This document shows, one piece after another, positions 50,300-57,828 of a stretch of 64,000 bases of DNA (position 1 is the first letter of the stretch; every line of letters starts with the position of its first letter). A program made the translations under genes and the position numbers. The notes under the pieces were generated by a model that was not told where the DNA came from, made no database searches, and worked only from the letters and a program-made list of their open reading frames with translations. This DNA comes from Siphonodentalium dalli (Eukaryota > Mollusca > Scaphopoda > Gadilida > Siphonodentaliidae): positions 176,158,247 to 176,222,246 of the forward strand of contig CP136064.1 in NCBI GenBank assembly GCA_032622095.1, read 5' to 3'.

Positions 50300-53200
50300 A
50301 TTTCAGGCGACTATAGAAATGAGCTGCATCCGTTATAGAAATGAGCTGGACCGTTATTGAAATGTGCTGTGCCCGTTTGTCTGGCAATTTTTCTGTCCGT
50401 TTGTCCGAAACTGTACGGATCAAGTTTTCATTATGTACATGAGTAATATGCATAACAAATAAAAGTATAATGAATGTAAATATGAGCAGGGAATACATTT
50501 ATATGAATCATAATATAAACTTTTATGTCAAAATTGCAGAGATTCTCAAGGTTGAAGTTCCTGGTTCCTATGAGAAGGAAATATGGACTCTGAATGAAAA
50601 GGAAATGACTGAGAAAATTCCTACTTTGAAGGAGCGAGGCAACAAGTTCTTTTCTGAGAAGGATTATTCTCAGGCTGCAGAGCTCTACTCCCAGGCTCTC
50701 GGTATCCTGGAGCAGCTTTCAATGAGGTTGGTTCATAAAAGATCAATTCTTTGATCTTCTTTCAAGGGGCCCCCTTCATAGACTCAGTCGGTAATCTTGC
50801 ATAAACATTAACCCTTTCAACACTCTCTCCCTGCACAGAGTATATATATATATATGTTAGTAATGTTGTAAATGCATTATCTACCTGAAACTTCACGTGT
50901 ATGTTCCTGGTATAGCTGTGATAATTATAAGATAGGTAAGTATCGTCAAGCGGTCACTGCTTAAATGTTGCTAGGCAACTATCCGGTATTCATATGAAAT
51001 GAAATCCAAGATGGCCACTGGCGGCCACGTTTTTTTGCCAAATGACCCCAAAATGACATTTTCCCATCTACATTTCAAGTCAACAGCCATGACAAATTCC
51101 ATAGTGATCCGATCAAAGGTATGACATGTACTAGTAGCCCATGCTAATAGAAAAGCTAGTTTCATACATCAATTTACTCATATTCCCAGTTTCTATCGTC
51201 CTCTATTTGTAAGTTCACAATCATACTATTATTAATCTTTCAGAGAGAAGCCACACGCCGAGGAGTGGGACAAGTTTGAGGATGATAAAGTTCCATTCTT
51301 GCTCAATCTATCTCAATGTCAGCTGTACGATAAAGATTTCTACAAAGTTATAGACCACACATCTAAGGTGCTCGAGCGTCATCCAGGTAAGTAGATAACA
51401 TGGTTCGCGATGGCCATTTTTCAAAAACTTAAAATATACCCCCCTCCCTGTAACAAAGTTATGGGGGTGAGGTATATATATATATATATTTAGGAATCAT
51501 CTTGTCCATCTGGCCGTCTGTCTGTCAACCCAACTTTGTCCGAGCTTGTATTCCAACATTTTTCAGTTAATTTTTGTAAATCTACCATATTTACCAGGTA
51601 AAACTAATTCTGACTTGTAACTACAAAATTGTACCTGCCAATGACAGGCAGACAGATATACATTTCAATCCCTAGCTGGAAGTTACAAGCCATATTTCCG
51701 ACTAAATCCTGAAAAGTTACCCATAATTCTGCTGTAGTTAAGAGTCGATTACTTAGGGCATTACTGTATCACAGTAAATCTCTTAGCTGATATGAAATTT
51801 TCTTGATTGAGTTTCTTGATTGAAATTTTCTTGATTGAGTTCTCCTTCTATGTATGCTCCAAACGTTTACGCTCGGATTTCTTTTCTAAAAATAGCCAAT
51901 AAAATTGTCCCGCGGAGTGTGATAAGAAATTCTAAATAAAATTTATATTAATTGACAGAAACTTTTCAGTATAATTTATACCCAGGAATCTAAATAAAAT
52001 TATACAATTACAATGTAATGTGGATGGGGTTGTTGTGAAATTAGTGGTCGAGCGGTCTGTGTAATAATTCTAGTGTCTGACGTAAAACATGATTTTTGAA
52101 TGTTCTTGGATCTCTATTGTGATGTTAACTAGTGATTTCTAGGACCCTTGATAAAGGTTCACAATCTGATTTAAACTTAGTACGTAAAATAGATACTAGC
52201 AGAGCTTGAAAATATACATTACACATTGGTCTGACCAATACTGGAATATGCCTTCCCTGTGTGGGATAACTGCCCTAATTATCTTAGTGATGACATTGAA
52301 AAGGTTCAGTACGAAATGGCCCGAATTGTAAAAGGTGCAACCATCAGTACGAGTAACACTCGTCTTTTATCAGAAACTGGCTGGGAACTCCTCTCCTCAT
52401 GTTGTAGAAAACACAAGCTATGTCAATTTTTTTAAATGATACGTGGAACTGCTCCCATCGATTTTAAGAAATTATTTACGACCAATCCAGGCAAATAATT
52501 CCAGATATAACTTCAGATTTGAACAGATAAGACTACTCTCGAATATGAACTATGACTATTATATGGATTCTTTCTTACCAGCTGCAATTACTGAATGGAA
52601 CAAACTGCCGGAAACTACAAAGGGCAGCAGTACAATCGAAGACTTCAAAAAGGAACTCAACAGTGACAATATACGTCCACCTGCATATTTTTATCATAGT
52701 AAATGCCGTAAATCTCATATCCTTCATACCCGGTTAAGACTGAACTGCAGCCACCTGAGTTGTGACCTGACAGACAATCATGTAAAAAAAATTCCCCTTC
52801 TGTTTATGTGGGGAACTTGAGACAACTTACCACTATCTCTTTGAATGTACATTTTATCAAGAGCCCAGAAGAGAACTATATGATTCTCTACCCAATGTTG
52901 TCCTATCTGAGAATACTCTATTGCGGGGATCAAGGGAGCTTAGCCTCTGCGAAAACAAACAAATATTTAATGCAGTACAGACATATATTATGAGAACAAA
53001 AAGATTCCCATGATTTGTAAGGGTAACAAATTGCTTTGGATTCTGGCCACGTTATGCGGCAGCAAGATATCCCCCAAAATATATGTAGCACTAAATGCCT
53101 TCCGGTAATGATTATTTTGTATATTACTTACTTGCTATTAGCCTGCATATACGTGAAATGATTCCACATGAAGGATGCTCCGAAATTTACAGTGAACACC

Positions 53201-56200
53201 CTTCAAATAGGAATTGTCCTGTTTCGGGTTAGTGCTGCTGAATATGTACTTGTTTTCACGAAAGATATATATTCCACGACATACTTTGATTATAAACACT
53301 CGTAGCCGTGTGTGTTTGTTTAATTACTTTTTGACGGATAGAACCAGTTAACAGCCAATGTGATTGACCCCCTCCCATGGCTCCTGACGCATGCATCTTA
53401 CTATGGACGAGCACTCTCCCTACATCATGCTATCCCTAACACTATCTTCTTCCTTTTTCCATCCTTAACTCAAATTTAGTTATATATCTCCACTTCTCCT
53501 AAACCATTATTTCAATCCCTTCCCATCTGATCGATACCCTCCCTCACTTATTGGGGAAGCGACATGTCACCAAAGAGGAGAAGACTTCACATAAGCACTC
53601 GGGCTTGTTGTCTGATCCTCATTTCCAAAATTAACTCTTATATTTTGTATATTTATGTCATCTTTAAATTATGTTATTTGTCTGGATTTGGAAATAAAAA
53701 ATATGTTTACATCAATCTGATTTAATTTAATATTAACAAGCATCGTAACTGTGATATAAAAGGCTACATTAAAAGAGACCCAGTGACAACATGACCAAAT
53801 ATCCAGAAACAGATAAACCGTTGAGATGCTGCCATAGCAACCTCATGCTGTGAGAGTGGCCTTGGCCTGAAGAAGCATGTCAGCAGATCATATATGCAAT
53901 GTAAATACATGATTGCAGATGAAATGAAGGATGAATTACATTAAAATACGACAATATTATGAAGAATTACTGAATACAAACAAAATATATGATAAATAGG
54001 AATTGGGTTAGGTGATACATGTAATTATGTGATTTATAATGAAATTAACGACATATAAGTAAAATGAAAACAATGCAACAACGGAGTGTTAGTAGCCTGG
54101 CTACGATAACGACCTAAATTAATGAGATTTTTAGATAAAAATTATTAAGAATAAAAGAAGTAAGAATAATATAAGTACCAAAATAATATCAGTTTAGAAT
54201 AATGTAGCCAAATTACAATAACATAATTTTTATAAAACTCAATTTCAAGACTACACATTCCTTTTTCTTTGAATAAAACATAGACAAAAGTGAAGATTAG
54301 TGCTGAAACAGTTGACCTATTTTTGTAGCCGCGACATGTAACTGGATCATAACCGGATATCTGCTATATTCAACCTATGACTTTACACTCATTATTTACA
54401 CCATAATATGTACCAATATATCATCATAATTTGATTTATTAACTGTATGGCAAACTCTCGTAATATTTACACAGACAGACCTTGTATTAAACAAATGTAA
54501 ATCACCAAACATGAACGGTAAAAAGCCATGTGTTGACAACTTGACATATGACACATTGAACTAAAACTCGTATTGTTTATAAATGGACGTGTCATGGTCG
54601 ACCTGTTTGTATTGCAGTCGTGACTGCTACCGAACTTGTTACCGCTCTCATTTGGGAAGAATATGTGTGACCTATATATATTTTCATACATGGCAATTGT
54701 GGCAGCTTTTTATTGTCATTATAGCAATTGCAGGACTGGGCGAATATTAGGTCATGTGACTCAGGCATTCTAACTACTGGGTGTTCTTCGGCGATTTGAG
54801 ATGCATAGGATGATTGACGACAGATAAACACAATTATGAAGTTTCATGAACTTTATGTAGTTAACAAATGAAAATAAAAAAATCAGCTGAAAACCTGCTG
54901 AAAACAGTGTTTTGAGTTAGAACCTAATAAAATGCTGAGAATTAGGATGATCCAAATGAGTCCGACTGCATGGAAACACCACTTCGATCATCGGAAATTT
55001 CAGGGCGACTTGAACTTCACCCAGCTATAAAATTATGTGAAGTGAGCAAGAATAGGGAGACTTCTTCACCCACGTCGCCCTCTCGGCTGGTCCCTGCTTC
55101 GATGCGAGTTCATTGGAACTTCATTCACTCAAACTCAGTAATGTTAGAAGTATAGACCATGCATATGTATATAGGGTTCTACATTTTTCTGAAATGCGCC
55201 CAGAAATCTGATTTACGCAGTTCTTGAGTATCCATGATACCATCTAATAGTAGTGTGTAGGAGAGTAGATGTCAAATAACCAGGCCATACTGTATTGAAA
55301 ACGATTGCATTGATCTTTGCCGATGACTCAGTGCACGTGTTTCCTCGGACATCGGAACATCAAAGACGACGTCATGCATCTTTGATGTAAAGCCGCCAAA
55401 GCCAGACTATGTAACTTGCCATTCATGGAAGACTCTTGATCTCGCACCAGATTTTGACTTTTAATATACGTAATTTTGACTGTATAGCCCTCTGAGTGAT
55501 AAAGTTTGTTGCAAAATTGATAAAGTACAAGTGTTTAAAAGCTACTGTTATCAGTCTCATGCTGATTAAGGACTGAATACATTAGTTTTTGTCATTGGCA
55601 TCGTGTGCATGTATTAATTACATAGCGGTTAACCGTTTTTTTGTAGTTCAACCGGTTGTCGATGGTAGCCCGTTGTCAACCAGATATCCATTTCAGCACT
55701 AGTGTAGATTATGTATATTATTTGTCTATAACGGCATAATAAAATAGTTTATGCCTGCAAAATATATTAATCAAAATGACGTGCCTTGATGGTGAGTGCT
55801 AACAAGATAGAGTTCTCCATGTTGCGATGTTCCGAATGCGCCTGAAGTTTCTGTTCTAAAAATAGCCCATAAAACTGTCCCGAAGGGTTGTATTATACCA
55901 GAAAAAATCTAAATGAAATCAATATTAATTGATAGAAACATATCCGGACAGGTGTCTTCGTTCCCATTTATTATTTTATACCTGGAAACTGTATAAAACT
56001 TGTAAGGACCCTTTCTTGACTAAATGGATTCTCCCACCTAGTTATAAAGTATACATTGTAATGGTCCATTCTTAATCTGGAAGAATAACCAAGAAATAGA
56101 TGCAGACAACAGACAGGCACAAAGATTATACAAGTGCAGAAGTATTCCCATTCATCAGCCCTCAAAATTAGCTATGACAAAAAGATAATGGCCATAGAAA

Positions 56201-56662
56201 ATTCTGTAGAAGCCAATATTGAATTTCATGAAATTCTTACTTTTTTTTTTAAAGAAACGCTGTAGATTAGTAGAAGATATTTCAAAGACTGTATTCATTG
56301 GTGGGAAACTGTCAGATAATAAGTTCAACAAACGGCCTACGGCTTTTTCGTTCATGAAAATTTTTCAGATAATAATTTCAACAAACGGCCTATTATCAAT
56401 TGCGGCTTTATTATCTGAACAATGATTATATGGTAAAGAAAGGGTTAATATTACTCTTTCAGATAATGTCAAAGCACTGTATCGGCGAGCCAAAGCTCAT
56501 GTCGGAGCATGGAATCCCGAGGAAGCAAAAGCAGATTTCCATCGCGCCATGGAGCTTGATCCGTCCCTAACTAAAAATGTCACCAAAGAACTACACAATC
56601 TGGCCGAACTGGAAAATGAAAAGAAAAACGAGGACAGTAAGAAATTGAAAGGAATGTTCTGA
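25018..56662 (+). CDS. AIP: AIP: AH-receptor-interacting HSP90 co-chaperone (six exons)
   Basis: The coding join is 25018..25116, 44641..44820, 46664..46841, 50540..50726, 51244..51386, 56463..56662: 328 residues against 330 in human AIP. Known role: a cytosolic immunophilin-like co-chaperone that binds HSP90 through TPRs and stabilises the AH receptor and other clients. Residues about 1-155 form the FKBP-like domain (DDSR..KPMELIIGKKFKL at about 52-71; HCC and LKSPQPLVF later), which in AIP is not an FK506-binding rotamase. Residues about 178-212, 230-262 and 265-298 are three TPR motifs, followed by a charged C-terminal helix ending KLKGMF. N236, K266 and R270 sit where the EEVD-binding clamp is expected. 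All introns are GT..AG and intron 1 is 19,524 bp. No AATAAA was seen in the 180 bp after the stop. The start was chosen because MADL with 33 codons before the first intron matches vertebrate AIP. Confidence 0.96.
25326..26570 (-). pseudogene. Non-LTR retrotransposon 3' fragment with RNase H
   Basis: An intact frame of about 408 codons, antisense in AIP intron 1. It carries an RNase H domain with the expected acidic residues: IIFTDGS (D), LNAELYGLRLG (E), VISDSKSAL (D) and GHTNITGNDLADIAAKEA (H and D). A CSCGEQGTILHYILNC zinc knuckle follows, as in RNase H-bearing I/Jockey-group LINEs. No reverse transcriptase precedes it; the frame is closed by a stop at about 26571-26573. It is therefore a 5'-truncated copy. 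The frame has no ATG near its beginning. RNase H would remove RNA from the RNA-DNA hybrid during retrotransposition. Confidence 0.85.
26708..26716. repeat. MULE target-site duplication, left
   Basis: CGTGTATAC directly abuts the left inverted repeat. The identical 9-mer abuts the right end at 30723-30731. Nine-base duplications are characteristic of Mutator-like elements. Confidence 0.85.
26717..26980 (+). repeat. MULE left terminal inverted repeat
   Basis: The first ~120 bp match the right end closely; the rest is patchy. TACCAAGCA iterons occur three times at 10-bp period (26729-26758). A divergent pair is at 26906-26914 (TGCTTGGTA) and 26926-26934 (TACCAAGCA). They may be transposase-binding sites. 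Confidence 0.8.
27280..27921 (-). pseudogene. MULE transposase, C-terminal fragment
   Basis: 213-codon frame on the - strand. It contains WTNNNCESLNNIIK (near residue 79), followed by a helical region and a basic tail rich in K and R (PGQKKRVKTSK). The NNNCES..N phrase is, to my knowledge, typical of the region after the DDE domain in invertebrate FLYWCH/MULE transposases. The catalytic DDE part should lie upstream (higher coordinates), but that space holds the retroelement. I rate the assignment as moderate; the 9-bp duplications around the element support it. Confidence 0.6.
28072..28775 (-). pseudogene. Retroelement RT C-terminal region (frameshifted)
   Basis: This continues the reverse transcriptase of 28769-30052 in another frame. 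Near 28776 the frame must shift; after it the reading is continuous (LRIFLYKFFLLSLFGRA). It carries a zinc knuckle CRACGNGIQNDILHALRYC at about 28300-28360 and ends GMCHLIQ then a stop. This is the usual C-terminal end of non-LTR polyproteins that lack RNase H. Confidence 0.75.
28769..30052 (-). pseudogene. Non-LTR reverse transcriptase
   Basis: 427-codon frame covering the RT domain. Motifs in order: SGGIDHVVNEHLVHG (motif 0/1), PLYKGSPKPKHIPDSYRAIT, LQHGFQKNVSC, CFLDSQKAFDRVWH (catalytic D), GTRQGEVTSPFFYLVFINEL, and PTTADDIALIS, where the ADD aspartates of the YADD box are kept but Y is T. The frame begins directly after a PHD finger, so the usual apurinic endonuclease domain is absent. 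It ends PLETFIPR then a stop where a frameshift leads to the C-terminal part. It would copy RNA by target-primed reverse transcription if intact. Confidence 0.88.
30010..30213 (-). pseudogene. PHD-type zinc finger at the retroelement 5' end
   Basis: Starts MSSKPCYPCGVCGDEC. The cysteine/histidine spacing fits C4HC3 PHD fingers: CGVC, ACDLC, WFHLPC and YLCVQC. Many invertebrate non-LTR elements carry a PHD finger before the endonuclease. Here the finger runs out of frame into the RT: just after LCVQC the reading frame changes and motif 0 of the RT follows. Confidence 0.75.
30455..30722 (-). repeat. MULE right terminal inverted repeat
   Basis: Mirror of the left end. TGCTTGGTAT occurs three times in tandem at 30681-30710, and TACCAAGCA at 30523-30531 and 30538-30546. 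The terminal bases are AGTGGGACCG. Confidence 0.8.
30723..30731. repeat. MULE target-site duplication, right
   Basis: CGTGTATAC, identical to 26708-26716. Confidence 0.85.
31583..31662. mobile_element. Small foldback element, copy 1
   Basis: TAGTCCAACAAATTAGAC..GGATTAAGACC is followed by a spacer with ATATTTGGACATTTA and then GGCCTTAATCC..TCCAA. It is a decayed hairpin related, in inverted orientation, to 37442-37526. Confidence 0.55.
31663..32769. other. Intron 1, nothing recognised
   Basis: AT-rich intronic DNA. No coding frame or shared repeat is evident. Confidence 0.5.
32770..33952. repeat. Decayed repeat block before the HINE-like array
   Basis: Several internal duplications: TCCGCGTTCTTAGGAACACA twice at about 33113-33166; TTAATCCCGTCGTGAACCCC twice at about 33285-33350; CCCGTATATCTCTCTGCA at 33419 and 33660; TTTTACACTTATATACGAA with TTTGAGCTC at about 33059 and 33853. 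It includes a C run of about 20 bases at 33544-33562. I infer remnants of repeat elements; no gene. Confidence 0.5.
33953..35000 (+). mobile_element. Tandem-repeat element with (ACAG)n tail, HINE/pearl-like
   Basis: Two tandem halves about 531 bp apart start with AGCCGATGAGCCCGACGTTG (33953 and 34484). Each contains three ~122-bp units of CAAATTTCAAGTCGATAGCT, CCGTTTCCGAGATCTCGTCT, GCGCATGCGCGAAG and CCCGATAAAATTCGTATC. Each ends with CACACACGTACCAAGTTT, GATCGGTCGAGAATC and a GACAGACAGACA-type microsatellite then GGTCTTCAAAATATAT. Tandem cores followed by tetranucleotide microsatellites resemble the pearl/HINE (non-autonomous Helitron-related) elements of bivalves. Overlapping open frames on both strands are by-products of the repetition. 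Confidence 0.65.
35001..37441. other. Intron 1, mostly unrecognised
   Basis: The only structures are a TA microsatellite near 35692-35704 and a direct duplication of CAGTCAGGCAACTATTTTCG (about 36279 and 36309). Confidence 0.5.
37442..37526. mobile_element. Small foldback element, copy 2
   Basis: TTAGACTAGAAGGGTTAAGA pairs with TATCTTAACCCGAATAGTCTAA around a loop containing AAATGTCCAAATATG. Its outer part (AATTTGTTGGACTA) matches the inverted start of 31583-31662. A further hairpin, CCCAACTAATC..GATTAGTTGGG, follows at 37571-37620. Confidence 0.6.
37527..38960. other. Intron 1, nothing recognised
   Basis: Apart from the hairpin at 37571-37620 I see no gene or shared repeat. Confidence 0.45.
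38961..39103. mobile_element. CATTTGCAG-family palindromic MITE, copy 2
   Basis: A nearly perfect 143-bp palindrome: GCCTTGAAAT..GTCTGTCATTTGCAGAATGAGG against CCTCATTCTGCAAATGACAG..ATTTCAAGGC. The loop is around AACCAGCATAGCGTGTT. Two frames on opposite strands (MPVICRMRSPEGEF and MSVICRMRSPEGKF) are mirror artefacts. Confidence 0.8.
39104..39903. other. Intron 1, nothing recognised
   Basis: No gene, no shared repeat. Confidence 0.5.
39904..41060 (+). repeat. Higher-order tandem array, 6 units
   Basis: Starts TTTTAGCTCAACTTTACTTT, whose first 31 bp after TTTT form a palindrome ending TTTGAGCT. It ends with TTCCAAGTTGAGCTACAGTG. Between are six units of about 160 bp, each with AAATTTGTCATGG, TAGATGGGAACGAGT, TTTTGGGGTCATTCGG, ACATGGCCGCCAGCAGCCAT and TAGCACGGGCTACAGG. 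Three unit types follow in the order A B C A B C, told apart by TGTTGATATTGGAATG (A), TGTTAATATTGACATG (B) and TGTTAACAATGACATG (C). The same element with 17 units is at 59386-62324. The open frames on the - strand are artefacts. Confidence 0.85.
41061..44640. other. Intron 1, 3' part, nothing recognised
   Basis: AT-rich DNA without a recognised gene. A TA microsatellite lies near 41501-41512. The splice acceptor TGATGCTTCCAG ends at 44640. Confidence 0.5.
44641..44820 (+). CDS. AIP: AIP exon 2 (residues 34-93)
   Basis: Acceptor TTCCAG, then VLFHYKTTKCDDDRTVLDDS, KPMELIIGKKFKL and EVAEFLAESE, before donor GTAGGG. This is the core of the FKBP-like domain and is the best conserved part of the gene. 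Phase 0 at both ends, 60 codons. Confidence 0.96.
45192..45360 (-). repeat. Probable LINE 3' end with (TTATC)n tail
   Basis: AGATAAGATAAGATAAGATA adjoins AATTTTATTTAAAAGTCGG. On the - strand this reads as a 3' tail of AATAAAATTTATC repeats, a common end of short-tailed non-LTR elements. No coding part is present. Confidence 0.4.
45490..45719. mobile_element. piggyBac-like MITE (family P1) in AIP intron 2
   Basis: Left TTAA at 45490-45493; right end CATCACGAAAGGGTTAC. The P1 interior (TTTTGCGAAAACCCTG, CTCGCATATATAAGAGA, GCCAGTGCATTCTC) is present. The second foldback is shortened. Confidence 0.7.
46664..46841 (+). CDS. AIP: AIP exon 3 (residues 94-153, first base)
   Basis: Acceptor ATCTTTTCAG, then HTASYPIISKDLRKIFWKDG, HCCGMMS and DLDELLKSPQPLVFTL, ending with one G before GTAAAC (phase 1). 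It encodes the long insertion and final strands of the FKBP-like domain; HCCG and LKSPQPL are AIP hallmarks. Confidence 0.95.
46842..47720. other. AIP intron 3, 5' part, unassigned
   Basis: GC content is a little higher than nearby. The phrase GTAGCCATTTCCTTGCACCT (about 46965) recurs at about 48128 inside the hAT-like element, and ACACGTGCTA occurs at 47116 and 47612. This suggests remnants related to that element. Confidence 0.4.
47721..47860. mobile_element. CATTTGCAG-family palindromic MITE, copy 3
   Basis: AGTGTCTGTCATTCGCAGAA..CCCAGAGGGTGAA is mirrored by TTCACCTTCTGGGGACCTCATTCTGC. In AIP intron 3. Confidence 0.72.
48015..49429. mobile_element. hAT-like non-autonomous element in AIP intron 3
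   Basis: Perfect 15-bp inverted ends CAGGGTTTCCGCCAG and CTGGCGGAAACCCTG, 1,415 bp apart. TTATATA flanks both sides (48008-48014 and 49430-49436). A 5' CAGGG and a 7-8 bp AT-rich duplication suit hAT transposons. An internal hairpin GGGTCCGTGTGACGGACCC lies near the right end and a G-run near 48793. No transposase frame is present. Confidence 0.7.
49550..49720. mobile_element. CATTTGCAG-family MITE, copy 4 with flank
   Basis: Contains CAGAGGGTGAGTTTGGTGATGC and its mirror TCACTAAATTCACCCTCTGGG. Together with its left flank (AACTTCAACTGGGG, GAGGCCTAAGCA) it matches the reverse complement of 120-325. Confidence 0.7.
49785..50195 (-). mobile_element. tRNA-derived SINE in AIP intron 3
   Basis: On the - strand it begins GTGGTAGCCCAGTGGTTAGA, with a Pol III A box (TAGCCCAGTGG) and, about 35 bp on, a B box-like GTGAGTTCGCGGCC (50116-50132 on the + strand). 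The body contains TATAGAGCCACATGCTGAAC and GGGGTAATAATGTGAAGC. It ends in a short TTAT/ATT simple repeat (forward ATAATAATAATAATT at 49786). This is the A/B promoter head, body and simple tail of a tRNA-derived SINE. The frames inside are not genes. Confidence 0.7.
50266..50299. repeat. 34-bp poly-C tract
   Basis: An uninterrupted run of 34 C, 240 bp before AIP exon 4. The true length may differ, since such tracts are error-prone in sequencing. Confidence 0.8.
50540..50726 (+). CDS. AIP: AIP exon 4 (residues 153-215)
   Basis: Acceptor AAAATTGCAG, then (E)ILKVEVPGSYEKE, the linker, and TPR1 (IPTLKERGNKFFSEKDY, QAAELYSQALGILEQL). It ends ATG AG before GTTGGT, a weak but canonical GT donor (phase 2). 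The frame runs on into the intron for 12 codons. Confidence 0.93.
50985..51150 (-). repeat. Single unit of the higher-order array, in AIP intron 4
   Basis: On the - strand it matches one array unit: TAGCATGGGCTACTAG, AATTTGTCATGGCTGTTGAC, TTTTGGGGTCATTTGGC and GGCCATCTTGGATTTCA. It lacks the terminal sequences of the complete arrays. Confidence 0.7.
51244..51386 (+). CDS. AIP: AIP exon 5 (residues 215-263)
   Basis: Acceptor TTAATCTTTCAG. The exon gives (R)EKPHAEEWDKFE and TPR2 VPFLLNLSQCQLYDKDFY..VIDHTSKVLERHP, ending CCA G before GTAAGT (phase 1). N236 in LLNLSQ is the expected HSP90-clamp asparagine. Confidence 0.95.
51442..51620 (+). repeat. TATACCCC tandem-repeat element, degraded fragment
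   Basis: ATATACCCCCCTCCCTGTAACAAAGTTATGGGGGTGAGGTATATA, in pieces, matches the start of the family at 17146 and 18524, followed by TTTGTCCGAGCTTGTATTCC. It lies in AIP intron 5. Confidence 0.55.
51684..51768. mobile_element. Hairpin MITE (family H), right half only
   Basis: ACAAGCCATATTTCCGACTA through CTGCTGTAGTTAAGAGTCGA to GGGCATTACTGTA. The left arm is missing. Confidence 0.75.
52200..53710 (+). pseudogene. Non-LTR retrotransposon 3' fragment (RT C-terminus and 3' UTR)
   Basis: With several frameshifts the + strand reads ILEYAFPVWDN, then IEKVQYEMARIVKGA, then (52443-52820) FLPAAITEWNKLPE..TIEDFKKELNS, then CGELETTYHYLFEC to about 53010. The WN-LP, F-K-L and CG..H..C phrases are the C-terminal end of Jockey/CR1-group polyproteins. 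About 700 bp of 3' UTR follow, ending near AATAAA at 53691. It is 5'-truncated, dead, and sense-oriented in AIP intron 5. Confidence 0.8.
53711..56002. other. AIP intron 5, unassigned
   Basis: AT-rich intronic DNA. No recognised gene or shared repeat. The phrase TCTAAAAATAGCCNATAAAA with CTGTCCC at about 51884 and 55854 suggests an old duplicated sequence inside intron 5. Confidence 0.45.
56003..56448. mobile_element. piggyBac-like MITE (family P2) abutting AIP exon 6
   Basis: Left end about TAAGGACCCTTTCTTGACTA; right end TAAAGAAAGGGTTAA with TTAA at 56445-56448. The P2 interior is present and partly duplicated (AATAAGTTCAACAAACGGCC and AATAATTTCAACAAACGGCC). The element ends 14 bp before the first base of AIP exon 6. 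Confidence 0.7.
56463..56662 (+). CDS. AIP: AIP exon 6 (residues 263-328 and stop)
   Basis: Acceptor TTACTCTTTCAG, then (D)NVKALYRRAKAHVGAWNPEE, DFHRAMELDPSL and the C-terminal charged helix ELHNLAELENEKKNEDSKKL, ending KGMF TGA. It encodes TPR3 and helix alpha-7, which in human AIP contacts client proteins. K266 and R270 lie in the clamp positions. Confidence 0.96.
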
Positions 56663-56751
56663 TGAATATCTACCATAGATGAGCACAGATCAAAAGATGG
56701 GCATTTTATTCTACACCTGTTCAAGTCTGATTATAATTTGCTGAATGGTTT

Positions 56752-56784
56752 AGGTCAAAATGACCTACTAGGTCAAAATGACCT
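56752..56784. promoter_or_regulatory. Two perfect ERE-like palindromes
   Basis: AGGTCAAAATGACCT occurs at 56752-56766 and again at 56770-56784. A further AGGTCA half-site is at 56803-56808. AGGTCAnnnTGACCT is the consensus palindrome bound by oestrogen-type nuclear receptors. The sites are 90-146 bp after the AIP stop. Function is unproven. Confidence 0.5.
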
Positions 56785-56852
56785 ACACAATCATGATTGG
56801 GTAGGTCATTCTGAAATTTAGTAGCTAAAAAAAGTGGGGAATTCTCACAAGC

Positions 56853-57135
56853 TTAACCTTTACATGACTGCACCTTCCTGAAATTTTGCGAAAACCCTGT
56901 GCCAATGCATTCTCTTATATATGCGAGTCTGCCATATGGAGCCTCGCATATATAAGAGAATACATTGGCCTAACAATATTTATTTTCACCTTGTAAGCCA
57001 GTGCATTTGCCCATACATGTATATGCAAAGTTGTGGTAAATATTGTTTGGCCAATGTATTCTCTTATATATAAAAGAATGCTTTGGCACAGGGTTTTCGC
57101 AAAATTACAGGAAGCTCCAGTCATGGAAGGGTTAA
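56853..57135. mobile_element. piggyBac-like MITE (family P1), copy 6
   Basis: TTAA at 56853-56856 and 57132-57135. The whole element is palindromic: ACCTTTACATGACTGC..TTTTGCGAAAACCCTGTG at the left is mirrored by GGGTTTTCGCAAAATTACAGG..AGTCATGGAAGGG at the right. Other copies lack this full outer symmetry. Confidence 0.75.
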
Positions 57136-57182
57136 AAGCAGAAATATTATTATCATAACTTGTCATTCCTTCATCATATAGT

Positions 57183-57364
57183 TACAGTAATGCCCTAAAT
57201 AATCAACTGCTTAACCACAGCAGAATTATGGGTAATTTTTCAGGATTTAGTCGGAAATATGGCTTGTTGCCATTCATCGGAAAGCCATATTTCTGACAAA
57301 ATCCTGAAAAATTACCCATAATTCTGCTGTGGTTAAGGAGTCAATTATTTAGGGCATTACTGTA
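57183..57364. mobile_element. Hairpin MITE (family H), loop region deleted
   Basis: 182 bp with TA edges. The left arm is complete; the right arm begins late at AAAGCCATATTTCTGACAAAATCC, so about 35 bp near the apex are lost. Confidence 0.82.
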
Positions 57365-57828
57365 TATCTAAAACACTTACGGCATTTTGTCCTACACAAA
57401 CTCATTTTAAATTTTGTTTAGGACAATGTCCTTGACCGAACGCTTATTATCAGACTTGAACCTGTTGGCTCAAAATAAACCTGACTAAGGCATAGACATG
57501 TTTTATATGCAGAGTCTGAATATTTGCCATCAGATTCACTACAATAATTACATGTCCTACCTCTTTGTGTTGTAACATGCAGTATTTTTGACATATTAAC
57601 TTGCAATTCTCCAAAACTGCTCTCAACACTGGATCCACATAATTAGACCTATGTATTATGTACACAGTGGTTTTGTTCTTTTGTGTTACCAATGTACAAA
57701 TGATCCCCAGATTTATAAATTTGGGTTATTCTGTTGTCAAGATATCAAATGTCAGTTTGTCCAAGGTAATGGAAGGCATCTCCCACAGAAATAAATCAAC
57801 ATACTTTGAACTGCTGTATGTAAATCAG
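57365..57828. other. No recognised feature
   Basis: AT-rich intergenic DNA; no gene seen. Confidence 0.45.
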
